From VRUE01 sp963728835 (lineage in GTDB: Bacteria > Actinomycetota > Thermoleophilia > Solirubrobacterales > 70-9), in contig CAVSKZ010000001.1 of the NCBI GenBank assembly GCA_963728835.1, forward strand, positions 558,001 to 622,000: a stretch of 64,000 bases of DNA, in the 5' to 3' direction. The notes under the pieces were generated by a model. It worked only from the letters and a program-made list of their open reading frames with translations. It did not search any database and had not been told where the DNA came from. This document shows positions 9,429 to 19,922 of the stretch, piece after piece. Numbering within the stretch: the stretch's first letter is position 1; each line of letters opens with the position of its first letter. Both the position numbers and the translations under genes were made by a program.

Positions 9429-9522
9429 GCCGGCGGGTCCTGTCGCCGCAGGGGACCCACCGCCCCCTGCGGTAGCTAAAGCTTCCTCGGGGGCGGTCCC
9501 CCCTGCGACGCCACCCCCCGGC
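9429..9522 (+). repeat. Family 2 palindromic element between ndk and maf
   Basis: A 94-bp element with ends GCCGGCGGGTCCTGTCG and CGACGCCACCCCCCGGC, an inner pair GGGGACC...GGTCCCCC, and a central GGTAGCTAAAGC box. It closely matches the minus-strand copy at 28016-28107 and shares ends or core with those at 63602-63746 and 63841-63933. It ends eight bases before the maf ATG. Confidence 0.88.
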
Positions 9523-9530
9523 AGACGCGC

Positions 9531-10079
9531 ATGAAGCTGACGCTTGCATCCGGGTCGCCGCAGAGGGCCGAGATTCTTCGCAAGCTTGGGGTGGAGTTCG
9601 AGGTCGTCGTGTCCGGCGTGGACGAGCTCAGCGGGGGGGATCCCGAGGTCGAGGTGGTCGAGAACGCTCGGCGGAAGGCTCGGGCCGTGGCGCGCGAGGG
9701 AATGGTGCTGGCTTGCGACACGGATGTCGTGCTTGACGGGAAGGCTCTCGGGAAGCCGGCTGATGCCTTGGAGGCACGGGTCTATCTGGATCGCATGTCT
9801 GGGCGGGCGCACACGGTCATGAGCGGGCTGGCGGTGCTGGTGGATGGGGAGGAGCGCAGTGGGCTCGAACGGACGACTGTCGTCTTCAGGGATCTGAGCT
9901 CCGCCGATAAAGAACGTTATGTGGACTTCGGCGAGTGGGAAGGCCGTTCCGGCGGGTACGCGATCCAGACGCTGGGGTCGACGCTGGTGGAGCGGGTCGA
10001 GGGCAGCGTCTCCAACGTGGTCGGGTTGCCGGTCGGGCTGCTGCTGGACTTGGCGCCGGAGCTCTTCGTCCGGAAGTAG
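9531..10079 (+). CDS. maf: Maf-like nucleotide pyrophosphatase
   Basis: Hydrolyses abnormal or canonical nucleoside triphosphates; Maf proteins have been linked to septum control. The 182-residue product begins with the Maf signature LASGSPQRAEIL and has ACDTDVVLDGKALGKP and EGRSGGYAIQTLG. It lies directly before mreB, as in many bacteria. The family 2 repeat just upstream leaves little room for a promoter of its own. Confidence 0.93.
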   Translation: MKLTLASGSPQRAEILRKLGVEFEVVVSGVDELSGGDPEVEVVENARRKARAVAREGMVLACDTDVVLDGKALGKPADALEARVYLDRMSGRAHTVMSGLAVLVDGEERSGLERTTVVFRDLSSADKERYVDFGEWEGRSGGYAIQTLGSTLVERVEGSVSNVVGLPVGLLLDLAPELFVRK

Positions 10080-10141
10080 CGCGTTTTTCGCGCACATTTG
10101 CGGTGTTTGGAATCATTCCCTGAAGAATCTCCAAATCACGC

Positions 10142-11191
<1,050 letters not shown>

Positions 11192-11229
11192 CCCCCACTC
11201 ATCTCAACTCCCCAACTTAGGTCTTCACT

Positions 11230-12084
11230 GTGTACCGAAAGCAAGTACGCCGCCGTAGGGCGGTGCTCGCCCTGCTGATCGTCGGCTCGTTCGTCCTGCT
11301 CTCCGTTACCTACGGGCAGGACTCGCGCGGCTTCCAGCGCGGAGTCAGCTCGATCTTCAGCCCGGTCCAGTCGGTGGCCGACCGCGCGCTGAAGCCGGCC
11401 CGCGACCTCGTCGGCTGGTTCGACCAGACCTTCGACGCCCGCGGCGAAAACAGCAGGCTCAAGTCCGAGCTGGTGATCGCTCGGGAGCAGGCGGTCGCCG
11501 GCCAGGAGGCCCTGCACGAGAACGCGCAGCTGCGCAAGCTGCTCGAGCTGGACCGCAGCCCGGTGCTTGCCGCCTCGGCCTACGAGGAGGTGACCGGCCG
11601 GGTGATTGCCCGCTCGCCGACCGACTGGCGCTCGAGCGTGACGATCGACGTCGGCAGCGACGACGGCGTCCGGGTCGACGATCCGGTGATCGGCGACGGC
11701 GCCTTGGTCGGCCGCATCTCCTCGGCTGGGCCGGGTTCCTCGCAGGTGATGCTGCTCACCGACCACGCCAGCGCGATCACCGCCAAGGTGGTCCCCCCGG
11801 GCGTCCACGGTGTAATCAAGCCCGAAGTCGGCAACCCCGAGGACCTGATTCTCGACTTCATCGACTCGACCAAGGAGGTGCACAGGGGAGAGACGGTCGT
11901 CACCGCCGGCTGGCGCGTCCAGGGCCTCCCTCCCTCGCTCTTCCCTGCCGGCCTGCCGCTGGGGGAAGTGACGAAGGCCCCGATCGTCGAACAGGAGGCC
12001 AACGAACAGGTCGACGTGCGACCCTTTGCCGACTTGCGGAACCTCGACTTGGTCCAGGTGCTGACCGGAGGCTCGCGCCCGTGA
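11230..12084 (+). CDS. mreC: Rod-shape-determining protein MreC
   Basis: Membrane-anchored periplasm-facing scaffold that links MreB to PBP2 and RodA. The 284-residue product has a basic N-terminus, one membrane segment (AVLALLIVGSFVLLSVTYG), a coiled coil (about residues 75-105, ENSRLKSELVIAREQAVAG) and the beta-barrel core with VTIDVGSDDGVRVDDPV. Start GTG 11230 lies seven bases after a possible -10 (TTAGGT). It lies 38 bases after mreB. Confidence 0.93.
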   Translation: MYRKQVRRRRAVLALLIVGSFVLLSVTYGQDSRGFQRGVSSIFSPVQSVADRALKPARDLVGWFDQTFDARGENSRLKSELVIAREQAVAGQEALHENAQLRKLLELDRSPVLAASAYEEVTGRVIARSPTDWRSSVTIDVGSDDGVRVDDPVIGDGALVGRISSAGPGSSQVMLLTDHASAITAKVVPPGVHGVIKPEVGNPEDLILDFIDSTKEVHRGETVVTAGWRVQGLPPSLFPAGLPLGEVTKAPIVEQEANEQVDVRPFADLRNLDLVQVLTGGSRP

Positions 12085-12148
12085 GCGCGGAGCGAGCAAG
12101 CCTGCATATCTGGCTCTTCGCGCCGCGAGCGAAGCGCGAGGCATTGTC

Positions 12149-12697
12149 ATGATCATGACCCCGAAGATCGTCGCCCGGATCGCCGCGATCGGGTTCCTCG
12201 GCGTGCTCCTGCAGCTCTCCTTCTTCTCCCAGGTCGAACTCTTCCACGTCAGCCCCGACGTGCTGCCGGCGCTGGTCGTCTGCCTCGCCCTGCTGGGCGG
12301 GAGCCTGACCGGGGCCGTCGCCGGGTTCGCGATCGGCATCTTCGTCGACAGCCTGCTGGTCGAGGCGCTGGGCATCGCCTCGATGGTCCTGCTCGGGACC
12401 GGCTACCTCGCCGGCCTCTACCGCGAACGCTTCGAGTTCCACGGCGCGCTCGTCCCGGCCCTCCTCTGCATGGGCCTGACGCTGGTCGCCGAGCTCGGCT
12501 TCGGCGCGATCCAGCTGCTGCTCGGCGTCGATGCCCCGATCAGCCTGCTGATCGTGCGCGACATGCTGCTGAAGAGCGTGTACGCGTTCTTCCTCGGCTG
12601 GCCGACCTACCTACTGGTCCGCCGTGTCCTGCGCCCGGCCCTGGTCGAGGAGCCGAAGATGAAGCGGCGCCGCGAGCCAAGGGTCCTGGGGGCCTGA
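12149..12697 (+). CDS. mreD: Rod-shape-determining protein MreD
   Basis: Multi-pass inner membrane partner of MreC. 182 residues with five to six hydrophobic segments and the typical FFSQVELFHVSPDVLPALVV region. ATG 12149 is used here; an ATG two codons later is equally possible. 64 bases separate it from mreC and two bases from the mrdA start. Confidence 0.88.
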   Translation: MIMTPKIVARIAAIGFLGVLLQLSFFSQVELFHVSPDVLPALVVCLALLGGSLTGAVAGFAIGIFVDSLLVEALGIASMVLLGTGYLAGLYRERFEFHGALVPALLCMGLTLVAELGFGAIQLLLGVDAPISLLIVRDMLLKSVYAFFLGWPTYLLVRRVLRPALVEEPKMKRRREPRVLGA

Positions 12698-12699
12698 GC

Positions 12700-14569
12700 G
12701 TGTACCTGCGATCAGAGGAGCGAGGGCCGGCGATGGGCAACCGCCTGGCGCTGCGGATTGCGATCTTCGGTGGCGTCGCGGTCGTCCTCTTCGCGATCCT
12801 CTTCTTCCGCCTCTGGCGGTTGCAGGTGCTGGACGGCGAGGCGTACCTGGCCGAAGCCAAGAACAACCGCACGCGCGAGTACCGGGTCAGCGCTCCCCGC
12901 GGCGAGATCCTGGACCGCAACGGCGAGCTGCTGGTCGGCAACCGCACCAGCCTCGCGCTGCAGGTCAACCCGCGGAAGCTTCCCGAGGACCCGGCCGAGC
13001 GCCGCGCCGAGCTCTCCGAGCTCGCCGGCCTCACCCACAGCACCCTGCGCCGGGTGCGCAGGACGATGCACGAAGAGCTGGAGCTGGCGCCGGCGGCGCC
13101 GGTGACGCTGCGGCGCGACGTCGGCCACTTCCTCGTCTACTACCTGCAGGAGAACCAGGACCGCTTTCCGGGCGTCGAGGTTCAGCGGGTCTTCGTGCGC
13201 GACTACCCGAACGCGACCCTGGCCGCCCACATCCTCGGCAACGTCGGCGAGATCTCCGAAGAGGAGCTGAAGGACCCGCGCTTCAAGGGCCTTCAGCCGG
13301 GCGACGAGGTCGGCCAGGACGGCGTCGAGGACACCTACGACAGCTTCCTGCGTGGAGACCCGGGCCTGACCAGGATCCAGGTCGACGCGCTCGGCCAGCC
13401 GACCCCGAACGGCAGGCTCGTCTCGAAGCCGCCGGCGCCGGGGAAGACCCTCAAGCTCTCGATCGACGGCGAGGTGCAGGCGGCGGGCGAGGCCGCTCTG
13501 GCCGAACGCGGCTCGGGGGCCTTCGTCGCGATGGACGTGAACACCGGGGAGATCGTCGGCCTGGGCTCCTCCCCGACCTTCGAACCGGAGCTCTTCACCC
13601 GTCCCCTGACCCAGAGGCAGGTGGACGAGACCTACCTCAACCCGGCCGCGCCGCTTGCCAACCGCGCGGTCTCGGGGCTCTACCCGACCGGCTCGACCTT
13701 CAAGATCGTCCCCGCCCTGGCGGCGCTCGAAAACGGTGTGATCACACCTACCGAGCCGATCTACGACGGCGGCTCGATCACGGTCGGCGGCCAGCGGTTC
13801 CAGAACGCGGGCGGGGAAGCCTACGGCAGCGTCAGCATGGCGCGGGCGCTCCAGGTCTCCTCCGACGTCTACTTCTACACGCTCGGCCTGGAGATGTGGG
13901 ACACCGCCGACCTTCAGCGCACCGGGCGCATGCTGGGCTTCGGCCGCACCCCCGGCATCGACCTTCCCGGCGGCGGCAGCGAAGGCCTGCTGCCGAGCCG
14001 GCGCTGGCGCAACCAGCCTCTACGAGGAAGGGGGCACGGACCGGCCCTGGTCGGCCGGCGACAACGTCCAGCTCGCCACCGGCCAGGGTGACCTGCAGGC
14101 GAGCCCGCTGCAGATGGCGATCGCCTACGCGGCCCTGGGCAACGGCGGCACGATCGTCAGGCCCCACGTCGGCAAGGAAGTGACCGACGCCGCCGGGCGG
14201 GTGCTGAAGGAATTCGCGCCGCCGCCTCGCCGCCGCATCCACATCGATCCTGAGTACCGCAGCGTCATCCTCGCCGGCCTGCACGACGCAGCGCAGGCGC
14301 CCGGAGGGACCTCCTACGAAGTCTTCGGCGGCTTCCCCGTACCGGTCGCCGGCAAGACCGGCACCGCCCAGCGCGACGGCCAGGCGGACCAGTCCTGGTA
14401 CCTGGTCCTGGCGCCCTATCCCGACCCCAAAATCGTCACTGCCGTTACGATCGAGGAAGGAGGGTTCGGCGCCGAATCGGCCGCGCCGGCCGCTCTGGAC
14501 ATTCTCGAGGCCTATTTCGACAAGCAAGCGACGGGGTCCGCGGGCCCCAACGGCGGCAGTCCGGGTTGA
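12700..14569 (+). CDS. mrdA: Penicillin-binding protein 2 (transpeptidase), frameshifted at about 14017
   Basis: Class B PBP that cross-links peptidoglycan with RodA during elongation. One N-terminal membrane segment (IAIFGGVAVVLFAILFF) is followed by the pedestal domain (RGEILDRNG) and transpeptidase motifs: SxxK in PTGSTFK (about residue 331), SxN-type SSD in SSDVYFYTLG, and KTG in VAGKTGTAQ. The first frame ends at 14091, but removing one C from the CC at 14017-14018 joins it to the downstream frame that runs to 14569 and restores NQLYEEGG and the KTG part. This is either a sequencing error or a recent mutation; the gene is essential for rod shape, so error is more likely. Confidence 0.88.
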
Positions 14570-15765
14570 TGTACGCGACTCGTGCACGCCAGGCGAAGCT
14601 GGAGCCCTTCGCGGTCCATCCGGGCATCGCGGAGCGCCTCGGCCTGCCCTACATGGACGGGCCCCTGTTCCTCTTCGCCGGCGCCCTCGCCGCGTTCAGC
14701 GTCTTCACGCTGAGCCAGTCGACCCTGCACGACGTCCCCGGCAGCCCCAACTACTTCGTCGACCGTCAGGCCATCTACTGTGTCCTTGGCATCGTCGGCA
14801 TGTACCTCCTCGCCCGCATCGACTACTCGCGCTTCCGCGAGCTGCGGGTCGGCATCTACACCTTCCTCTGCGTGAGCATCTCCCTCGTCTTCGTCTTCGG
14901 CTTCGCGGCGCGCGGCTCACGGCGCGCCTTCGACCTTCCCTTCTTCAGCTTTCAGCCATCTGAGCTCGGCAAGCTCCTGCTCGTGCTTGCGCTTGCCGGG
15001 TTCGTCATCGATGGCGCCAGGAACGGGTCGGAGGTGCAGCGCACGGTGCGCTACCTCTGCCTCGGCCTGGCACCGGCTGCGCTCGTCTTCCTGCAGCCGG
15101 ACCTCGGCACCTCCCTGGTGTACGGGGCAATCACCCTCGCCGTGATGTACATGGGGGGCGTCCCCTGGACGCACTTCGCGGTGATCGGCGCGGCCATCGT
15201 CGCTTTGACGGCAATCGTCCTGGTGGTGGCTCCCGCAGTCGGGACGCCGATCCTCAAGGCGTACCAGACGGAGAGACTCACCTCTTTCCTGGATCCCAGT
15301 GGGGACCCGAGCGACGCCGGCTACCAACAGAACCAGGCCAAGACCGCCATCGGATCCGGTGAGACGACCGGCCGAGGCGATCGGGCCACCCAAACGCGGC
15401 TCGACTTCGTCCCTGAGCGGCACACCGACTTCATCTTTGCCGTGATCGGTGAGCGCTATGGATTCATGGGGGCCGCGCTAGTCCTATCCCTTTACGCCCT
15501 GCTGATCTGGCGGGCGCTGCGGATTGTGACGCTCTCGAAGAACTCCTACGGGACCCTCGTGGCGGCCGGCATTGCCGCCATGCTGCTGTTCCAGGTTTTC
15601 GTAAACGTGGGGATGAACCTCGGGATCATGCCGATCACCGGGATTCCCCTGCCACTGATGAGCTACGGGGGGTCGTCGGTTCTGGCGACCTTCCTGGCGA
15701 TCGGGGTTCTTCAGAGCATCCACATGCAAGCGCGTCTCAGCCAGAGGGGCAGGTTCGCCTGGTGA
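14569..15765 (+). CDS. rodA: RodA, SEDS-family peptidoglycan glycosyltransferase
   Basis: Polytopic membrane enzyme that polymerises lipid II into glycan strands with PBP2. 398 residues with about ten membrane segments. SEDS signatures are clear: FSFQPSELGKLLLVLALA, QPDLGTSLVYG, FVPERHTDFIFAVIGERYG and ITGIPLPLMSYGGSS. The ATG overlaps the mrdA stop as TGATG, which implies coupled translation and supports the view that the upstream frameshift is an error. Confidence 0.96.
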   Translation: MYATRARQAKLEPFAVHPGIAERLGLPYMDGPLFLFAGALAAFSVFTLSQSTLHDVPGSPNYFVDRQAIYCVLGIVGMYLLARIDYSRFRELRVGIYTFLCVSISLVFVFGFAARGSRRAFDLPFFSFQPSELGKLLLVLALAGFVIDGARNGSEVQRTVRYLCLGLAPAALVFLQPDLGTSLVYGAITLAVMYMGGVPWTHFAVIGAAIVALTAIVLVVAPAVGTPILKAYQTERLTSFLDPSGDPSDAGYQQNQAKTAIGSGETTGRGDRATQTRLDFVPERHTDFIFAVIGERYGFMGAALVLSLYALLIWRALRIVTLSKNSYGTLVAAGIAAMLLFQVFVNVGMNLGIMPITGIPLPLMSYGGSSVLATFLAIGVLQSIHMQARLSQRGRFAW

Positions 15766-15817
15766 TTCCTTGAAAGGACCACCGGCAATGCGTACCTATC
15801 CGAACTGAGCTGAATTC

Positions 15818-17656
15818 ATGAAAAAGACAATCCTGGTGTCCGCCGATCGCGGCGAGACCCGCGTGGCCGTACTCGAGTCCAAGGCGAAAGGCGGCAAGCG
15901 CGATGTGGCGGAGCTCTACATAGAGCGACGCGGCCGGCGTTCGATCGTCGGCAACATCTACAAGGGCAAGGTCGACAACGTCCTGCCCGGCATGGAGGCC
16001 GCCTTCGTCGACATCGGCCTCGAGCGCAACGGCTTCCTCCACGTCGACGAGATCGTCCTGCCGGGCGGCGAGCAGGCCCCGAAGCGCGGCCGCGGCAAAG
16101 GCCGTCGCATCGACGAGCTGATCAAGCCCGGGCAGGAGATCGTCGTCCAGGTGGTCAAGGACCCGCTGAAGACGAAGGGCGCGCGGCTCTCGATGAACGT
16201 CTCGATCGCCGGCCGCTACCTCGTCTACGCCGCGCAGGGCAGCGGCGTCGGCGTCAGCCGGCGGCTCTCGGACTCCGAGCGCGACCGCCTGCGCAAGATG
16301 GTCGACCGCACCTACAAAGGCCCGGGCGGGCTGATCGTGCGCACCGCCGCCCACGGGGCGAAAAAAGCCGACTTCGTGCGCGAGATCGGCTACCTGCACA
16401 AGCTCAACGAGGTACTCGAGCGCCGCACCGAGCAGACGGTCGCCCCCGACCTCGTCTTCCAGGAGGCCGACCTGCCGGTGCGCGTCCTGCGCGACGTGTT
16501 CCTGAGTGACTTCGAGAAGGCGATCATCGACTCGCCCAAGCAGTTCGAACGGGTGACCAGCTTCTTCCAGCGCACCGCGCCGGAGCTTGTCGAGGGCGTC
16601 GAGCTCTACGAGGACCGCAAGCCGCTCCTCGAGAAGTGGGGCATCGACAAGGAAATCGAGTCGACCCTGGGCCGCCGCGCCGACCTGCCCTCGGGCGGCT
16701 ACCTGATCATCGACTACGCCGAGGCGCTGACCGTGATCGACGTCAACAGCGGCAGCTTCACCGGCCGCGGCAAAGGGGGCCTGGAGGAGACGATCACCCG
16801 GGTCAACACGGAGGCCGCCGAGGAGGCGGTGCGCCAGCTGCGCCTGCGCGACATCGGCGGCATCATCGTGATCGACTTCATCGACATGTCGCGGGCGCGC
16901 AATCGCGACAAAGTGCTGAAAACGCTGCGCAAAGCGCTCGACACCGACAAGTCGAAGAGCTACGTGGTCGAGGTCTCGCCGCTCGGCCTGGTCGAGATGA
17001 CGAGGCAGAACGTCACCGACGGCGTGCGAGAGATCCTCACCGCGCCCTGCCCGACCTGCGAGGGGGAGGGGGTCGTCCTCTCCGCCGAGACGGTGGCGCT
17101 GGACGCGATGCGCCGGCTGCCGGACGTCGCCGCCGGCGCCAAGGACGCCGAGGCGCTCCTGGTCCGGGTCAACCCGAAGGTCGCCGCGGAGCTGATCGAC
17201 CCCGAGAGCGGGCTGGCCGAGCTCGAGGCCGAGACGGGCAAGCAGTTCCACTTCGAGGGCGGCGACGCGCTGGCGATCGACACCTTCGACGTGGTCGAGG
17301 CGGGGACGCGCGAGGAGATCGAGGAGCGGGCTCTTCCCTTCAAGGTCGGCGAGGAGGTGCTGGTCAAGATCGACGAGCCGCACATGTACAACGCCGACGA
17401 CGCCGTCGCCCGCGTCGACTCCTACATCGTCAGCGTCACCGGCGGCGGCCGCTTCGTCGGCGAGCGCAAGCTGGTGCGGATCGAGCGGGTCGAGCGAGCC
17501 GCCGCGGTCGCCAGCCTGCCGGGGGTCGAGGCGGCCAACGGAGCCGGTGGCGGCAGCGAGAACGGCTCCGAGCTAGAATCCGCTGCCTCGCGCAGTCGCC
17601 GTCGTGGCCGCAGGGGCGGTCGGGGTCGGTCGCGGTCCACCCAGAGCAAGGACTAA
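15818..17656 (+). CDS. rng: Ribonuclease E/G
   Basis: Endoribonuclease that cleaves single-stranded RNA in mRNA decay and rRNA maturation. 612 residues. An N-terminal S1 domain (IVGNIYKGKVDNVLPGMEAAFVDIG), the catalytic DNase I-like region with Asp residues in VIDVNSGSFTG and IIVIDFIDM, and the zinc-link CPTCEGEGVV are visible. The tail is basic (RSRRRGRRGGRGRSRS) and may bind RNA. It lacks the long C-terminal scaffold of E. coli RNase E. It shares one base with the rplU start (TAATG). Confidence 0.94.
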   Translation: MKKTILVSADRGETRVAVLESKAKGGKRDVAELYIERRGRRSIVGNIYKGKVDNVLPGMEAAFVDIGLERNGFLHVDEIVLPGGEQAPKRGRGKGRRIDELIKPGQEIVVQVVKDPLKTKGARLSMNVSIAGRYLVYAAQGSGVGVSRRLSDSERDRLRKMVDRTYKGPGGLIVRTAAHGAKKADFVREIGYLHKLNEVLERRTEQTVAPDLVFQEADLPVRVLRDVFLSDFEKAIIDSPKQFERVTSFFQRTAPELVEGVELYEDRKPLLEKWGIDKEIESTLGRRADLPSGGYLIIDYAEALTVIDVNSGSFTGRGKGGLEETITRVNTEAAEEAVRQLRLRDIGGIIVIDFIDMSRARNRDKVLKTLRKALDTDKSKSYVVEVSPLGLVEMTRQNVTDGVREILTAPCPTCEGEGVVLSAETVALDAMRRLPDVAAGAKDAEALLVRVNPKVAAELIDPESGLAELEAETGKQFHFEGGDALAIDTFDVVEAGTREEIEERALPFKVGEEVLVKIDEPHMYNADDAVARVDSYIVSVTGGGRFVGERKLVRIERVERAAAVASLPGVEAANGAGGGSENGSELESAASRSRRRGRRGGRGRSRSTQSKD

Positions 17657-18216
17657 TGAACACGTACGCAGTCATAGAGAGCGGCGGCAAGCAGTACAAG
17701 GTCGAGAAGGGCACCTCCCTCCTCGTCGACCGGCTCAGCGCCAAGCAGGGCGACAAGGTCGTCCTGCGGCCGGTGATGTTCCGCGACAAGGAGGTCGTCG
17801 CCGGGGCGAAGGAGCTCGAGAAGGTCAAGGTCGAGGCGACTGTGACCGAGCACCTGCGGGGCGAGAAGATCAAGGTCTTCAAATACAAGCCGAAGAAGGG
17901 CTACCGCCGCCGCGCCGGCCACCGCTCCGAGCTGACCAAGCTCGAGGTGACCGAGGTCAAGCTGCTGACGCGGAAACCGGCGGCGGCGAAAGAGGAGAAA
18001 CCGGCGGCGGAGAAAAAACCCGCCGCTAAAAAACCGGCCGAGAAAAAAGCGCCGGCGAAAAAAGAGACCGCCAAACCCGCATCAAAAAAAACAACTGAGA
18101 AAAAAGCTACGGCTAAAAAACCGGCCAAAGCCAAAGCTAAAAAAGCCGCCGAGAAAAAACCGGCAGCGAAAAAAGCCAAACCGGCTGCTAAAAAGGATCC
18201 TGACGATGGCGCATAA
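17656..18216 (+). CDS. rplU: Ribosomal protein L21 with a long Lys/Ala/Pro-rich tail
   Basis: Large-subunit protein. Residues 1-103 are a normal L21 (MNTYAVIESGGKQYKVEKG; FKYKPKKGYRRRAGHR). About 80 further residues are made almost only of Lys, Ala, Pro, Glu and Thr (for example AAKKPAEKKAPAKKE), resembling histone H1 tails. The DNA of the tail is locally richer in A than its surroundings because of AAA lysine codons. Such tails occur on some actinobacterial proteins and may bind rRNA or DNA. It overlaps rpmA by 11 bases. Confidence 0.95.
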   Translation: MNTYAVIESGGKQYKVEKGTSLLVDRLSAKQGDKVVLRPVMFRDKEVVAGAKELEKVKVEATVTEHLRGEKIKVFKYKPKKGYRRRAGHRSELTKLEVTEVKLLTRKPAAAKEEKPAAEKKPAAKKPAEKKAPAKKETAKPASKKTTEKKATAKKPAKAKAKKAAEKKPAAKKAKPAAKKDPDDGA

Positions 18217-18457
18217 GAAAGGACTCGGCTCCAGCCGCAACGGTCGCGAATCCAACCCCAAGATGCTCGGGGTCAAGGTCTTCGCCGGCCAGAAGGTCAG
18301 CGGCGGCGAGATCATCGTGCGCCAGCGGGGCACCCGCTTCTGGCCCGGCGACGGGACCGGCCTCGGCCGCGACCACACGATCTTCGCGACGCGGCCAGGG
18401 ACGGTTGACTTCAGGACGTCTCGCAAGGGCCGCACGATCTCCGTCTTGCAGGACTAG
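18206..18457 (+). CDS. rpmA: Ribosomal protein L27
   Basis: 83 residues, normal length, with the conserved MAHKKGLGSSRNGRES start and FATRPGTVDF. It lies near the peptidyl-transferase centre. The ATG lies inside the end of rplU, a common arrangement for this pair. A long palindrome follows. Confidence 0.97.
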   Translation: MAHKKGLGSSRNGRESNPKMLGVKVFAGQKVSGGEIIVRQRGTRFWPGDGTGLGRDHTIFATRPGTVDFRTSRKGRTISVLQD

Positions 18458-18473
18458 AGCGACCCAAGCGGGA

Positions 18474-18589
18474 GGGGGTCCGGTGCCTCCCTCTGCGGGC
18501 TGCCTTTTTCGCTGGCAGCGCTGCCGTGCCCGCTGGGTGGTTCGAGCGAAAAAGAGACCGCCGCCCGCCGAGTGAGGCACCGGACCCCC
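18474..18589. repeat. Long inverted repeat between rpmA and obgE
   Basis: Perfect 16-bp arms GGGGGTCCGGTGCCTC (18474-18489) and its complement (18574-18589) enclose 84 bp. Inside lie CTTTTTCG and CGAAAAAG, as in the 1596-1711 palindrome, plus GCAGCGCTGC. It probably ends the rplU-rpmA transcript. Confidence 0.78.
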
Positions 18590-18606
18590 TTACTCTCTCC
18601 CGAGCC

Positions 18607-19899
18607 ATGTACGACAAGGCGAAGATCTGGGTTGAGGGTGGAGTCGGGGGGAACGGGTGCATCTCGTTTCGCCGTGAGGCTCATGTGCCTCGGGGTGGGC
18701 CCGATGGTGGGGACGGGGGCCACGGCGGGGACGTGGTGCTTGTGTGTGACTCGTCGAAGCGGGACCTCGCGGCGCTGAAGGGGAGCAAGCACTTTCGCGG
18801 GGGGAGGGGTTCCCATGGGGAAGGCTCGAAGCGCCATGGCGCCAGGGGCGATGACAGGGAGATCCTGGTTCCCGCCGGGACGCAGGCGGAATCGGTGGAT
18901 GGGAGCTTGGTCGACTTGGTCGAGGCCGGGCAGCGGGCGGTTGTGGCTCACGGTGGGCGCGGGGGGCATGGGAACAAGCGATTCGCTCACTCGACCCGCC
19001 AGGCACCTCGGTTTGCCGAGAGCGGGACCCGCGGGGAGGAGGGGTGGATCGAGCTGCGGCTGAAGCTGCTCGCGGACGTGGGGCTGATCGGGTTGCCGAA
19101 CGCGGGGAAGTCGTCGTTGCTGGGGAGGCTCACGCGGGCGGCGCCGAAGGTCGCCGACTACCCGTTCACGACCCTCTCGCCGGTGCTGGGGACGATCGAG
19201 AGCGACGAGCGGCAGGCGATCGTCGCCGACATCCCCGGCCTGATCGAAGGTGCGGCGGAGGGAGCCGGGCTGGGCCATGAGTTTCTCGCCCACGTCGAGC
19301 GCTGCGCGATGCTCGTGCACCTGGTCGAGCTGGCGCCTCTCGAGGGCGATCCCGAGGCGAACTACGAGGCAGTCCGGTCGGAGCTCTCCTCCTACGGGGC
19401 GGGACTCGACCGGCTGCCGGAGCTGGTCGTGCTCTCGAAGCGCGATCTGCTGCCGGGGGAGGAGGTCGAGGCCGCTCTGGCCGAGTGGCGCCGGCGGAGG
19501 GGGGCGGACGGCCCCGGCGTGCTCTCGGTCTCCTCGGCCACCGGCGAGGGTCTGGAGGACCTGCGCGCCCGCATCCTCTCCGCCCTGCCCGAGACGGCCC
19601 CGGCCCGGCTGGAGCGCACCCACGGGCAGCCAGCCGAATTCGAGGTCGAGCACCGCGTCTACCGGCCGGTGGGCGAGGGCGGCTACTCGGTGCGGCGCGA
19701 GGAGGACGGCGCCTATCGCGTCACCGGCCGCGGCGTCGAGCTGCTCTTCGAGCGCCACGACGTCAAGAACGAAGAGGCCCTTGCCTACCTCGAGCAGCGC
19801 CTCAACGAGATCGGCGTCATCGCCGCCCTGCGCGCCGCCGGTTTCGAGCCCGGCGACGACGTCCGCGTCGGCGAGCACGAGTTCGAGCTTTATCCGTAG
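18607..19899 (+). CDS. obgE: Obg/CgtA GTPase
   Basis: GTPase needed for 50S ribosome assembly and stress control. 430 residues in three domains: the glycine-rich Obg fold (GGVGGNGCISFRREAHVPRG), the G domain (G1 GLPNAGKSS, G3 DIPGLIEGAAEG, G4 as SKRD in VVLSKRDLL) and a C-terminal OCT domain. ATG 18607 is the start typical of the family (MYDKAKIWVEGG). It follows L21 and L27 as in most bacteria. Confidence 0.96.
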   Translation: MYDKAKIWVEGGVGGNGCISFRREAHVPRGGPDGGDGGHGGDVVLVCDSSKRDLAALKGSKHFRGGRGSHGEGSKRHGARGDDREILVPAGTQAESVDGSLVDLVEAGQRAVVAHGGRGGHGNKRFAHSTRQAPRFAESGTRGEEGWIELRLKLLADVGLIGLPNAGKSSLLGRLTRAAPKVADYPFTTLSPVLGTIESDERQAIVADIPGLIEGAAEGAGLGHEFLAHVERCAMLVHLVELAPLEGDPEANYEAVRSELSSYGAGLDRLPELVVLSKRDLLPGEEVEAALAEWRRRRGADGPGVLSVSSATGEGLEDLRARILSALPETAPARLERTHGQPAEFEVEHRVYRPVGEGGYSVRREEDGAYRVTGRGVELLFERHDVKNEEALAYLEQRLNEIGVIAALRAAGFEPGDDVRVGEHEFELYP

Positions 19900-19909
19900 C
19901 CGGCGGGCC

Positions 19910-19915
19910 TAGACT
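19910..19915 (+). promoter_or_regulatory. proB -10 element for a likely leaderless mRNA (TAGACT)
   Basis: TAGACT ends seven bases before the proB ATG, in the 23-base gap after obgE. No Shine-Dalgarno site is visible. Confidence 0.5.
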
Positions 19916-19922
19916 GGCCACG

